A DNA stretch of 64,000 bases from Paenibacillus ginsengarvi (lineage in GTDB: Bacteria; Bacillota; Bacilli; Paenibacillales; NBRC-103111): assembly GCF_003626695.1 (NCBI RefSeq), contig NZ_RBAH01000008.1, positions 186,001 to 250,000 of the forward strand. The letters run 5' to 3'. This document shows positions 35,231 through 43,117 of this stretch, one piece after another. Below the pieces are notes generated by a model, which worked only from the letters and a program-made list of their open reading frames with translations, searched no databases and was not told where the DNA came from. The translations under genes were made by a program, and so were the position numbers. Position 1 is the stretch's first letter. Each line of letters starts with the position of its first letter.

Positions 35231-35858
35231 TTCCGGTCGCTCCTCTTCATGGATAACGTACGTTCCGTTGGCAGGAACGAATGTTTGCTATATTACTCTA
35301 TCACAAATGATGAGGATGTTGAAGCCGAGGCGTACCCCGATTACATTCTCCATCTCCGGCGCGTACGGGCAGTCGGTGATGGCCGTCGTCGAAGCTGCGT
35401 ATCTGTCTAACGAGACAGAGTCGGAGCAAACGGTTAACGCGCAGCTGCACGATTTCATCGTGAACTAATAAACTTTCGGACGAGTTACAAGCATCGCTAA
35501 ACGCTGTCGCCTCGTCGAACTTGAACGCCGCGCTGACGAATATCTCCACGAAGGGCGTCGACATCAATGCCGCCTTGCGCCAGGCGGCGGAAGCGACGAA
35601 CAAGAAAAATCGAGGAAACGAGAGCAGCAGCGAAATAAGGAGTCGCTCCCGCTTTTGGCCCGTTATCCCCGCGATAACGGCTTCACAGCTTCTTATGGAC
35701 AGGTACCCCAACCGGGTGCCTTGCTGTTTTCCGGAATTACTATGATCCTAATCGTCACAAAACGATCAAAATATATTGTAAAACGATAAATGATGTGATA
35801 AATTCATTAATGTATTCTTTAATCGTTGAAAAAAAGTCCGTGTGAGGTGTATTTGGAT
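35231..35858 (+). other. Intergenic region with gene remnants and an AT-rich promoter region
   Basis: Between the LOG gene and the DUF2975 gene there is no intact gene. Positions about 35300-35620 carry two degraded fragments (separate entry). The stretch 35745-35850 is AT-rich, with TGATAAATTCATTAATGT-like sequence, and probably holds the promoter of the DUF2975 gene. Confidence 0.5.
35350..35620 (+). pseudogene. Remnants of a dehydrogenase C-terminus and an SBP C-terminus
   Basis: In one frame, up to a stop near 35468, the translation reads YGQSVMAVVEAAYLSNETES, closely like the C-terminal end of Gfo/Idh/MocA oxidoreductases (VIEAAYxSAETG). In another frame from about 35464 it reads KLSDELQASLNAVASSNLNA and later GVDINAALRQAAEATNKKN, which resembles the C-terminal helices of solute-binding proteins in this window. 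Neither fragment has a start, and upstream parts are missing. They look like leftovers of a deleted dehydrogenase-SBP pair. This is judged from short similarities only. Confidence 0.4.
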
Positions 35859-36335
35859 ATGAAACGGGGGACAACGCTTTTTTTGAAAGCAACCATTTTT
35901 CTAGTCGGTATTCCGATTGTGGCTTTATGTCTAATCGGGCTGCCTATGATCGTGAAGGAAGCGGCAGATTATTTTCCGGCCTACATGCTGTACCCCGTAT
36001 TGGCGGGAATGTATATTTCGGCAGTGCCGTTTTTCATTGCCCTGTATCAGGCCTTCAGACTATTAGGCTACATCGACCGAAATATAGCTTTTTCGGAATT
36101 GTCGGTTGGGGCGCTGAAGAAAATTAAAAACTGCGCTATCGCGATTTGCATCCTGTATGTCGCAGTGCTTCCGTTCCTGTATCTCATGGCGGAAATGGAC
36201 GATGCCCCGGGTCTTATCGTGATCGGACTGGTCATTTCTTTTGCTTCTGTTGTAATTGCAGTCTTTGCCGCTGTGCTTCAGAAGCTGCTGCAAACAGCCA
36301 TAGATATAAAATCAGAGAACGATTTAACGGTCTGA
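35859..36335 (+). CDS. DUF2975 membrane protein
   Basis: A 158-residue protein with four predicted membrane helices (about 8-30, 45-65, 88-108 and 118-140). The start is ATG at 35859 with GAGGTG upstream, preferred over the in-frame TTG at 35826. The charged tail after the fourth helix ends QTAIDIKSENDLTV. DUF2975 proteins usually pair with a small XRE-type regulator, exactly as here: the next gene starts 12 bases later. Their function is unknown; the pairing suggests a membrane component that controls or is controlled by the regulator. Confidence 0.8.
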   Translation: MKRGTTLFLKATIFLVGIPIVALCLIGLPMIVKEAADYFPAYMLYPVLAGMYISAVPFFIALYQAFRLLGYIDRNIAFSELSVGALKKIKNCAIAICILYVAVLPFLYLMAEMDDAPGLIVIGLVISFASVVIAVFAAVLQKLLQTAIDIKSENDLTV

Positions 36336-36346
36336 GGTGAATCGAC

Positions 36347-36556
36347 ATGGCGATCATAATAAACATTGACGTGATGCTGGCTAAAAGGAAAATGAGCGTT
36401 ACTGAGTTGTCGGAGCGAGTAGGCATAACGATGGCCAACCTATCTATATTGAAGAATGGAAAGGCCAAGGCGATTCGGATTTCCACATTGGAAGCGATAT
36501 GTAAAGCCTTGGAATGTCAGCCCGGTGATATTTTGGAATACAGAGCTGACGAATGA
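36347..36556 (+). CDS. Small XRE-family (YozG-type) regulator
   Basis: A 69-residue helix-turn-helix protein: INIDVMLAKRKMSVTELSER, then VGITMANLSILKNGKAKAIR and STLEAICKALECQPGDILEY. It is of the Cro/YozG type with no effector domain. It follows the DUF2975 gene with a GAGGTG site and is probably co-transcribed. It likely regulates this two-gene unit. Confidence 0.92.
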   Translation: MAIIINIDVMLAKRKMSVTELSERVGITMANLSILKNGKAKAIRISTLEAICKALECQPGDILEYRADE

Positions 36557-36607
36557 TCGAACTGCGTTTTACTTAAGTTTGAATTAATCACTCACGCTTA
36601 TAGGGAT

Positions 36608-36722
36608 TTCTATGATCGCCCTCTATTTGGCCAAGAAGGCTGAAAGGAGGGTGATTAACGTTATGGTAAAAATCATAGAAGGCTATCGAAAAAAAGCTGC
36701 ATTCCAACGTTGGCCAAAATGA
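36608..36722 (+). other. Possible leader-like small ORF in an inverted-repeat context
   Basis: TTCTATGAT (36609-36617) is the reverse complement of ATCATAGAA (36678-36686). Inside lies an AGGAGGGTG ribosome site and a 19-codon ORF (ATG at 36663; product MVKIIEGYRKKAAFQRWPK). The strong site makes translation plausible. No family can be assigned to such a short peptide. Confidence 0.25.
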
Positions 36723-36753
36723 CCCGTGAAAGGCAGCTATGTACGGTAATCCC

Positions 36754-37611
36754 TTAATGGTGACGATATTGCTTCGGCGTCATGCCCATCCGTTTTTTAA
36801 AGATGCTGCAAAAATAGTTAAAGTTCACCCATCCCGACTTTTCGCCGATTTCCTGGACCGATCCGCTTGTCGTTTTCAGCAGGATGCACGCCTGTTTGAG
36901 ACGCCGATCCGTCAAAAACTCCATAATCGTCTTGCCGGTCGTCTGGCGAAATAAATGCGACGCGTAATTCGGTGAGATATGCACCGCTTGGGCTAACGCT
37001 TCGAGCTGAAAATCCTGCTCATAATTTTCGTCGATCCATCTTATCATTTTCGCTACGGTCGGTGCGGCGGCCTGCCTTCTCTGCTTCGATACATTTCCCG
37101 TATTCCATAACGGATACAAGTAGTGAAGGATGGTTACGAGAAACAGGGCATTGCCCTCCATCTGATTGCGGTAAGGATGCCGCTGCAGCCTTTCGTAGTT
37201 TTCTTGAAGAAACTGTTCGAAGCGCTTCCATTCCGGTACATACTGCACTTGGGCCGTCGAAGTGTCGCTGCATATGTACTCATGAAATTCATGCAGCTGC
37301 GGGAACGCTTTCAGATTTTCGGAGAAATAGCTGGTTTCATATTTGATCAGCGATCGGATATAAGGTTTTCCGGGACTGATCTGCATTTGCAAATAATGCG
37401 GCTGGTACGGCTTGAGGAAAATCAAAGTGCCGGGCTTTACTTCATAGATGCTTTGCTCCAGAATGAGCTGCCCGGACCCTTCATGTACAAAAATCATTTC
37501 AATACCGGGATGAAAATGAAACAGCTGCTTGAAATACCGGGAGTTGTTAAAAAACATATCGAGCTTAATCGGGGAGTCAATCAGAAATTGGCAATGTTCG
37601 AAAATCAACAT
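36754..37611 (-). CDS. AraC-family transcriptional regulator
   Basis: A 285-residue regulator from ATG at 37611, which has GGAGG four bases upstream; the longer frame to 37656 lacks a site. The N-terminal half is a cupin-like ligand domain (FHFHPGIEMIFVHEGSGQLI, then GTLIFLKPYQPHYLQM). The C-terminal half has two helix-turn-helix motifs: FQLEALAQAVHISPNYASHL and VQEIGEKSGWVNFNYFCSIF, ending FKKRMGMTPKQYRHH. It is divergent from the SBP at 37784, its likely target. The ligand is probably a sugar, but the sequence does not say which. Confidence 0.93.
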   Translation of the reverse strand: MLIFEHCQFLIDSPIKLDMFFNNSRYFKQLFHFHPGIEMIFVHEGSGQLILEQSIYEVKPGTLIFLKPYQPHYLQMQISPGKPYIRSLIKYETSYFSENLKAFPQLHEFHEYICSDTSTAQVQYVPEWKRFEQFLQENYERLQRHPYRNQMEGNALFLVTILHYLYPLWNTGNVSKQRRQAAAPTVAKMIRWIDENYEQDFQLEALAQAVHISPNYASHLFRQTTGKTIMEFLTDRRLKQACILLKTTSGSVQEIGEKSGWVNFNYFCSIFKKRMGMTPKQYRHH

Positions 37612-37725
37612 AAATCCTCCGATAACATTCGACGTATAATATTGACATTTTACCATAACAAATCGTAACTTTCCTATACCGGATTTATGATATCCTCAAG
37701 TTGTGCGGCTTATATCGCATCAGGA

Positions 37726-37740
37726 AAAGAGCGCTTACAA
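37726..37740 (+). promoter_or_regulatory. Partial cre-like site upstream of the SBP at 37784
   Basis: The AGCGCTTACAA segment (37730-37740) matches the right half of the CcpA consensus and resembles 14164-14174, upstream of another orphan SBP. The left TG is missing, so this is tentative. Confidence 0.3.
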
Positions 37741-37783
37741 CAATTTCATCATATGCGCTCATTTAAAAAGGGAGGCGTAGAGA

Positions 37784-39190
37784 ATGGTTAACAAAAGAAC
37801 CACAATCGGACTTGCGGATAGCCGCGCTACAAAAAGCGAAAATCGTCATAAGGGAGTCCTGCTGGCAAAGTTCGCCAAAAACGCCGCAGTTTTCGGTTTG
37901 CTTGCCGCCATAGCGTCAGCCTGCTCGGGCGCAAACACCGGTGGGAATACGACTGTGGGGCCGGCCGATAGCGGCAAAGCTCCGGAAGTGAAAAAGAAAG
38001 ACCCGGTCGATCTGGTGTTTTACCAGACCTCCAGCGGATGGACGGAAGCTATGTTTATGGAGCAGTACGGCGATGCGATCAAAGCGAAATTCCCGCATAT
38101 GAATATCAAATTTATTCCGAGCGCGAAACTCACCGATCTGCTTGCCAGCGGAACGACAATAGACGTGCTGTTCTCCTCGGTCGGTCATATTCATGGGTTT
38201 TTGTTAGCCAATAACATGCAGTACGATATGACGGAGCTGATTAAGAAGAACAATTACGATTTAAGCAAAATAGAGCCTTCGACGGTTGATCTCATGAAAA
38301 AAATCGCAAATGGAGGCATGTACGGACTGCCGGTGACGAACACCGTAAGCGTGCTGTCCTATAATAAAGATTTGTTCGACAAATTCGGGGTTAGTTATCC
38401 AAAAGACGGAATGACTTGGGACGATACCTACGAGTTAGCCAAAAGAATGACGAGAAACGAAGGCGGCGTACAATATCGCGGATTCGTAGCCTCGGTCGAA
38501 CATATCGCTCAGACGAACCAGTTCTCGGCAGGTTATGTGGATCCCAAAACGGATAAGGCATTGTTCGGGACAAATGCGAACTGGAAAAAAATCGCGGAAA
38601 ATCTCATCCGTTTCTATAAAATTCCGGGCAATGAGGTGGATTCCAAGACAGGCGTCCTGCTCGCACAGGTGGATGCGTTCCGTAAAGACTTGACCGTAGC
38701 GATGATGGCGCATCTGGCCATCCCCGATAAAAACGATGCGCTTAAAAATTGGGACATGGTGAAACTCCCGGAATTTAAAGAGCTTCCCGGCGTCGGCTCG
38801 CAGCCGTATCCGACCTATTTCGATATCACTTCGATGAGCAAGCATAAGGATGACGCGTTTGAAGCGATCGCCTTCTTAACGTCGGACGAATTCCAGATGA
38901 AGCTGGCTAAGCGCGGAGACGTGCCTGTCAGCAAGAGCCAAGCAGTACGTAATGCTTTCGGGTCGGAAGTGGAGTACTTGAAGGGGAAAAATATTAAGGC
39001 GCGGCTTCCGGAGAAGCTGGCTGAGCCTATGGCGATGACAACCTACGATGCTCAAGCTAAACCAAGATGGGTTAATAATATGAACCAACTGATCACCGGA
39101 ACAGGAAATGACGATGTCAATACACTGCTGAGAAAAGCGACAGAAGAAACGGATAAAGATATTGAGACGATCAAAGCATCGAAAAAGTAA
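37784..39190 (+). CDS. Extracellular solute-binding lipoprotein (family 1), orphan
   Basis: A 468-residue member of the orphan SBP family. The signal is unusually long: about 30 basic residues precede the hydrophobic core, and the lipobox IASAC puts the cysteine at residue 47. An internal start at a later codon may therefore be used. Shared motifs are VLSYNKDLFDKFGVSYPKDG and MTWDDTYELAKRMTR, and the C-terminus has NDDVNTLLRKATEETDKDIE. No permease and no catabolic enzyme are adjacent; the divergent AraC gene is the only neighbour likely to be linked. A GGAGG site precedes the ATG. Confidence 0.9.
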   Translation: MVNKRTTIGLADSRATKSENRHKGVLLAKFAKNAAVFGLLAAIASACSGANTGGNTTVGPADSGKAPEVKKKDPVDLVFYQTSSGWTEAMFMEQYGDAIKAKFPHMNIKFIPSAKLTDLLASGTTIDVLFSSVGHIHGFLLANNMQYDMTELIKKNNYDLSKIEPSTVDLMKKIANGGMYGLPVTNTVSVLSYNKDLFDKFGVSYPKDGMTWDDTYELAKRMTRNEGGVQYRGFVASVEHIAQTNQFSAGYVDPKTDKALFGTNANWKKIAENLIRFYKIPGNEVDSKTGVLLAQVDAFRKDLTVAMMAHLAIPDKNDALKNWDMVKLPEFKELPGVGSQPYPTYFDITSMSKHKDDAFEAIAFLTSDEFQMKLAKRGDVPVSKSQAVRNAFGSEVEYLKGKNIKARLPEKLAEPMAMTTYDAQAKPRWVNNMNQLITGTGNDDVNTLLRKATEETDKDIETIKASKK

Positions 39191-39227
39191 GCGCTACCCC
39201 CTGGGTATAAATGAAATCAAGCAGAAG

Positions 39228-39252
39228 GAGTCGCCGATTGGCGGCTTTTTCG
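39228..39252 (+). terminator. Probable terminator after the 37784 SBP gene
   Basis: AGTCGCC and GGCGGCT form a stem with a GATT loop, followed by TTTTTC. Confidence 0.6.
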
Positions 39253-39383
39253 TCTAAACTATCGCCGTCTCGCGCAGCAGCGCCAACATCGCATCCCGGT
39301 GGCATTCTGCCTGCTGCGATAACCGATACAATGGGGTAGGCCGTCATCCGGCAAGTCGGTGGGCGGCCTGTTTCAACAAGAGA

Positions 39384-39421
39384 AAGCCATCGGGCCTCCA
39401 TGAAGGACTCCGATGGCTTCT
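39384..39421 (-). terminator. Terminator of the S-layer-homology gene
   Basis: AAGCCATCGG and CCGATGGCTT form a 10-base-pair stem just beyond the minus-strand stop at 39427, followed on that strand by TTCTCTT. Confidence 0.7.
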
Positions 39422-39426
39422 GCCTG

Positions 39427-41094
39427 TTAATCGATAAATTTCAAAGATACGAGCACTCGTTTCAGCATCGTAACGGTTTGAGCGCGAGTAGCTGTCGAGG
39501 ACGTTTCCAGCGTATCGACGGTCATTCCTTGCACAAAGCCTTTGGAAATCGCTTTGGCGATTTCTTTTTGTCCCCAGACGATTTCGTTTGCATCGTCGAA
39601 CACCGAGAGCAGTCTCGCTTGTTCGGATGCGTCAATCGTGATCGGCTCGCCGGCATAAGCGTATGCCCGGACGATAATGGAGACAAGCTCTTCGCGCGTA
39701 ATAGGTGCATCCGGACGGAAAGTGCCGTCTTCGTAGCCGTTAATAAGTCCCGCTTTGGCCGCCGCGGCGATCATGCCGGAGTACCAGCTGCCCAGCCCCA
39801 CGTCGGAAAAGTAAGTCCCGTCGTTCACATCGACAAGCCCGAATGCGCGTGTAGCCAGCGCTACGAATTCGGCGCGCGTGACGCTGCGCTCCGGCGCAAA
39901 GGACGTTTCGCTCATCCCTTCGACGATCAGCTTGCTGGCCAGCAGCTCGATATCGGACTTTGCCCAATGAGACGCGCTATCGTTAAACTGCTTGTTCAAT
40001 TCGAGGACGGTGTAAATGCTGTTGCCCGTCCGCCAAAACGTTGCTTGCGTGGACGTAATCGTTCCCGGAACAAAGCTGAGCAGGTTCGTATCCGGATTGA
40101 ACAGGGCGATCGTAGCCGAGTGCGACGACGCCGTCGAAAGCGGAATATCCCGTTTGACGTACATATCGAAATTAGGGATGTTCGTTTTAACGCCGTTTTT
40201 ATTCGATACTGCAAAATTCATTTCGTAAGCCTGAGAGAGCGCCTTGCCGCCGAGCGAGGCAATCGCGTTCGTTACAGCTGTTGCTTCGCTGCCTGTCAGC
40301 GCCTTGATGCCTACATGGATGTTCATGTCGGCGATGTCGGCATTGATTTTGTCGGCCAGCTGCTCCAGACTGAATGCCGCAAGAGGCAGATGGTATGTAC
40401 CGTGATCGGTTACGATATGAAGGAGGGATTTGGCCCCTGCGCCTTCCAGCCCGGATGCCGGGATGGAAACGGAGTCTCCCGTTACTCTGATCGTAACCTC
40501 CTTGTATTTGGCCAGCGCCGCTTTTAGCCAATCGGCGTCTACCGTGCCATCTGCGGCATCGATCGTATCGCCGACATCGCCGGATGGGCCGGAGCCGTTA
40601 TTGCCGCTGCCTTCACCGCTGCCGCTACCGGAACCGCCGGACGAACCGCCGCTTCCGCCATCAGAACCCGAGCCGCCGGAGCCATTTCCGTCTCCGTCCG
40701 GATCGGGATTCGAGCTATCCGATTCGCGATACAAAATTCCGCTTGCCTCATTAGCTCCATACTTGAAGTAGACGGCATCGTATACGGAATCGATGACGAC
40801 GGAATCCGGAATCGTATAAACGGATGTTCCGTTTTCATATGTAGTGTAAGATACGGTCACATCTTGAAGGTGTGAACCGTTTGCTGCGTAAATGCCCAGC
40901 GTGACCGTCGGCTGATTATAAACGGCTTGGCCGACATCGCCGTCGAAACGGATTTGTCCGGATAGCCGTCCGTCTTGCGCAAACGAACCATTCACTACGA
41001 TGGCTGCCGAAGCCAGAACAGGAACGAGCATCGAAACTAGTAAAAGTGCTGCGGCAAAAAATGATGTTTTTTTCAACAGGTGAAACTTGGACAT
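39427..41094 (-). CDS. S-layer-homology (SLH) domain surface protein
   Basis: A 555-residue secreted protein from ATG at 41094, which has AAGGAG at normal spacing; the longer frame to 41127 does not. Signal peptide: basic start, hydrophobic core, cleavage after SAA. About 100 residues of unknown beta-rich domain follow. Next comes a Gly/Ser-rich linker of about 50 residues with Asp-rich edges, then a second unknown domain of about 210 residues (GLEGAGAKSLLHIVTDHGTY). Three SLH repeats close the C-terminus (DSASHWAKSDIELLASKLIV; YFSDVGLGSWYSGMIAAAAK; DDANEIVWGQKEIAKAISKG). The SLH repeats bind cell-wall polymer, anchoring the protein to the surface. No catalytic domain is recognised. Confidence 0.9.
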   Translation of the reverse strand: MSKFHLLKKTSFFAAALLLVSMLVPVLASAAIVVNGSFAQDGRLSGQIRFDGDVGQAVYNQPTVTLGIYAANGSHLQDVTVSYTTYENGTSVYTIPDSVVIDSVYDAVYFKYGANEASGILYRESDSSNPDPDGDGNGSGGSGSDGGSGGSSGGSGSGSGEGSGNNGSGPSGDVGDTIDAADGTVDADWLKAALAKYKEVTIRVTGDSVSIPASGLEGAGAKSLLHIVTDHGTYHLPLAAFSLEQLADKINADIADMNIHVGIKALTGSEATAVTNAIASLGGKALSQAYEMNFAVSNKNGVKTNIPNFDMYVKRDIPLSTASSHSATIALFNPDTNLLSFVPGTITSTQATFWRTGNSIYTVLELNKQFNDSASHWAKSDIELLASKLIVEGMSETSFAPERSVTRAEFVALATRAFGLVDVNDGTYFSDVGLGSWYSGMIAAAAKAGLINGYEDGTFRPDAPITREELVSIIVRAYAYAGEPITIDASEQARLLSVFDDANEIVWGQKEIAKAISKGFVQGMTVDTLETSSTATRAQTVTMLKRVLVSLKFID

Positions 41095-41400
41095 AGGGGT
41101 CTCGCTCCTTTTCGAATCTTCTTTCATTTCTCCTTAGTTCACCTCCTTCCGAATTACCTTTAACCAACAGGATCGCAATTGAAACAGGGATTTTAAAAAA
41201 AATAAAAAAAATTAAACCGGCACTGTTAGTCGCCGACTTAAAACGGTACCCTTATGCCCGGCATAGAATCGGCAGCCTTGCTTCTTTGAATGGAAGGAAA
41301 GTTTTATTATATCATTTATTACCAGAAAAACTATGATATGATTCATCATACTACCGTACTATACCCTTGTAGATAAAACGGGGAGGAAGAGGAAGTTATA
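41095..41400 (+). other. AT-rich region between SLH and kinase-like genes
   Basis: A 306-base divergent gap, clearly AT-rich, with long A-runs at 41195-41215. It must hold promoters for both flanking genes. I see no confident promoter pair or terminator, and no small ORF. Confidence 0.5.
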
Positions 41401-42393
41401 ATGAAAATGGATATTAATCACTCCGTCATTTCCTCAAATTCGTTAATGCAGGCAATAAGTAAATTGTATTCAATCGGAGAAGCGACTGAATGCCGGTTTC
41501 TTTCGAATGGTTTGAATGATACCTATTTAGTGAAGACAGCTTTAGATAAACATATATTGCGGGTCTACAAATCCCATTGGCGCAGCAAAGAGGACATTTT
41601 GTTCGAACTTGAGCTTCTCAATCATTTGAAGTTGAAAGGGATTTCCGTTTCATCACCGGTGCCCAGAACAAATAAAGAGTACCTCTTTGATATCGATGCC
41701 CCTGAAGGTTTGAGATACGCTGTTTTGTTTACATTCGCTGAAGGTGAATATTCAAAGGATGAACAGAAGTGTGCCTTGTTTGGTGAAGAGGTGGCGAGAA
41801 TGCATCTTGCTATGGATGAATTTCATTCTGATTACGCCAGATTCAAGATAGATTTAAACCATCTGTTACAGCAACCGCTGCAAGCGATTCATCCTTTCTT
41901 ATCTCACAGACCTGAGGACTTTACATACTTGGAAACTCTAGCGGCAGACCTTCGGAGCCGGATTGAACATCTATCACCCTATCTGAATTGGGGCTTATGC
42001 CATGGCGATCTTCACGGAGGCAATGTGCATTTTCAAGAAACAACATTAACCCAATTTGACTTTGATTGCGGAGGGTATGGATGGAGAGCCTACGATGTTT
42101 CGGTCTTTCTCTGGAATATGGTTACGGGAAAGAGCAAGGACGCTTTTGATAATAAGATGTGGGCGCCATTCATTAACTCCTACCAGCAGGTAAAACCACT
42201 GTCTGATGCCGATCTTAAAGCGATTCCTCTATTTGTGGCGATTAGAGATATTTGGCTGATGGGTCTCCATACTGGAAATGCGCATATATGGGGAGGCTGG
42301 CAAAATGATCATTATTTCAATAGACAGCTTAAGTTTTTACGACATTGGTGTGAGCATCATGGAATAGTCTCTGAGGACGGAAAGGGAATCTAA
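41401..42393 (+). CDS. Aminoglycoside phosphotransferase/choline kinase-like protein
   Basis: A 330-residue protein of the APH/choline-kinase/homoserine-kinase-II fold. Brenner's motif is HGDLHGGN (201-208), preceded by WGLC, and the metal-binding DFD is at 220-222 in QFDFDCGGYGW. The N-lobe has the LSNGLNDTYLVKT loop and K-containing HILRVYKSHW. It phosphorylates a small hydroxyl compound or drug with ATP; the substrate cannot be predicted. Resistance is possible but not implied. The gene and its neighbour are visibly more AT-rich than surrounding genes, consistent with recent transfer. A strong GGGGAGGAAGAGGAAG site precedes the ATG. Confidence 0.88.
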   Translation: MKMDINHSVISSNSLMQAISKLYSIGEATECRFLSNGLNDTYLVKTALDKHILRVYKSHWRSKEDILFELELLNHLKLKGISVSSPVPRTNKEYLFDIDAPEGLRYAVLFTFAEGEYSKDEQKCALFGEEVARMHLAMDEFHSDYARFKIDLNHLLQQPLQAIHPFLSHRPEDFTYLETLAADLRSRIEHLSPYLNWGLCHGDLHGGNVHFQETTLTQFDFDCGGYGWRAYDVSVFLWNMVTGKSKDAFDNKMWAPFINSYQQVKPLSDADLKAIPLFVAIRDIWLMGLHTGNAHIWGGWQNDHYFNRQLKFLRHWCEHHGIVSEDGKGI

Positions 42394-42454
42394 CCGACAT
42401 GTCGAAGATGTTATCATCCTAGTATCGCTGATCTGCGAAAGGAGAATTGGAACA

Positions 42455-42913
42455 ATGAATTTGAAAATGGAAAAGTTAGAACTAAAACTAACTGATATTA
42501 CGGGGTCTCGATTTGAAAAGGTCAAAGCAGATGAGCTATATTTTGATGACGTCAGTTTGGCTAGAACCCAAATCACTAATGCAAATATGAGTGGGATGTC
42601 CTTACATGATGTAAATATGTCCGGATTTAAAATCTCGGACGCGAATATGAGCAATCTTGAAATTTCTGAAGCTCAGATGGGTGGAGCATATATTCACAAC
42701 ATCGGGATCCCTAAGGAAGGAGATCCCCACTACAATCCCCAAACTGCAGGTCAGCCCATAAGATTTGAGCATTGTGAGCTAAGAGGCAGCCGGATTTCAA
42801 ACTGCGACCTTAGCCACGTCGAGATATCGGATTGTGATCTAAAAGGTATGAAGATAAATGGGATTTTGGTGGAAGAGCTCTTAAAAAGTTATCAAAACAA
42901 AACTTCCCAGTAA
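42455..42913 (+). CDS. Pentapeptide-repeat protein
   Basis: A 152-residue protein. The middle (about 15-70) and the C-terminal third consist of pentapeptide-like units of the A(N/D)xxx type: LARTQITNANMSGMSLHDVN, GFKISDANMSNLEISEAQMG, and later CELRGSRISNCDLSHVEISD. Such proteins fold as right-handed quadrilateral beta-helices; some protect gyrase (Qnr), others have unknown roles. It is shorter than Qnr. It lies 61 bases after the kinase-like gene, in the same AT-rich segment, so the pair may have arrived together. A terminator follows. Confidence 0.85.
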   Translation: MNLKMEKLELKLTDITGSRFEKVKADELYFDDVSLARTQITNANMSGMSLHDVNMSGFKISDANMSNLEISEAQMGGAYIHNIGIPKEGDPHYNPQTAGQPIRFEHCELRGSRISNCDLSHVEISDCDLKGMKINGILVEELLKSYQNKTSQ

Positions 42914-42944
42914 ACCATGGATTTGATTATGGAAAACGGTAGTG

Positions 42945-42974
42945 AAGGAGCTCCTATACGGCAGCTCCTTTTTC
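42945..42974 (+). terminator. Terminator after the pentapeptide-repeat gene
   Basis: AAGGAGCT (42945-42952) pairs with AGCTCCTT (42963-42970), followed by a T-run. Confidence 0.85.
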
Positions 42975-43117
42975 GTTTGTTTGAAAACTTCCAAGTAGTA
43001 TCGAATTCGTGAACAAGTATCGTCTAGGCATGACGAAGCCGATCACGTTCGATTATAATAAAATAGGAGTTCCAATCCTGTAGGACTACGAGATTATAGA
43101 GAGAGGTAGAGAAATGG

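Noticed and set aside
40580..40690. Repetitive CCG-rich segment as a tandem repeat or CRISPR-like feature
   Set aside because: It encodes the Gly/Ser linker of the SLH protein and has no regular repeat-spacer structure.
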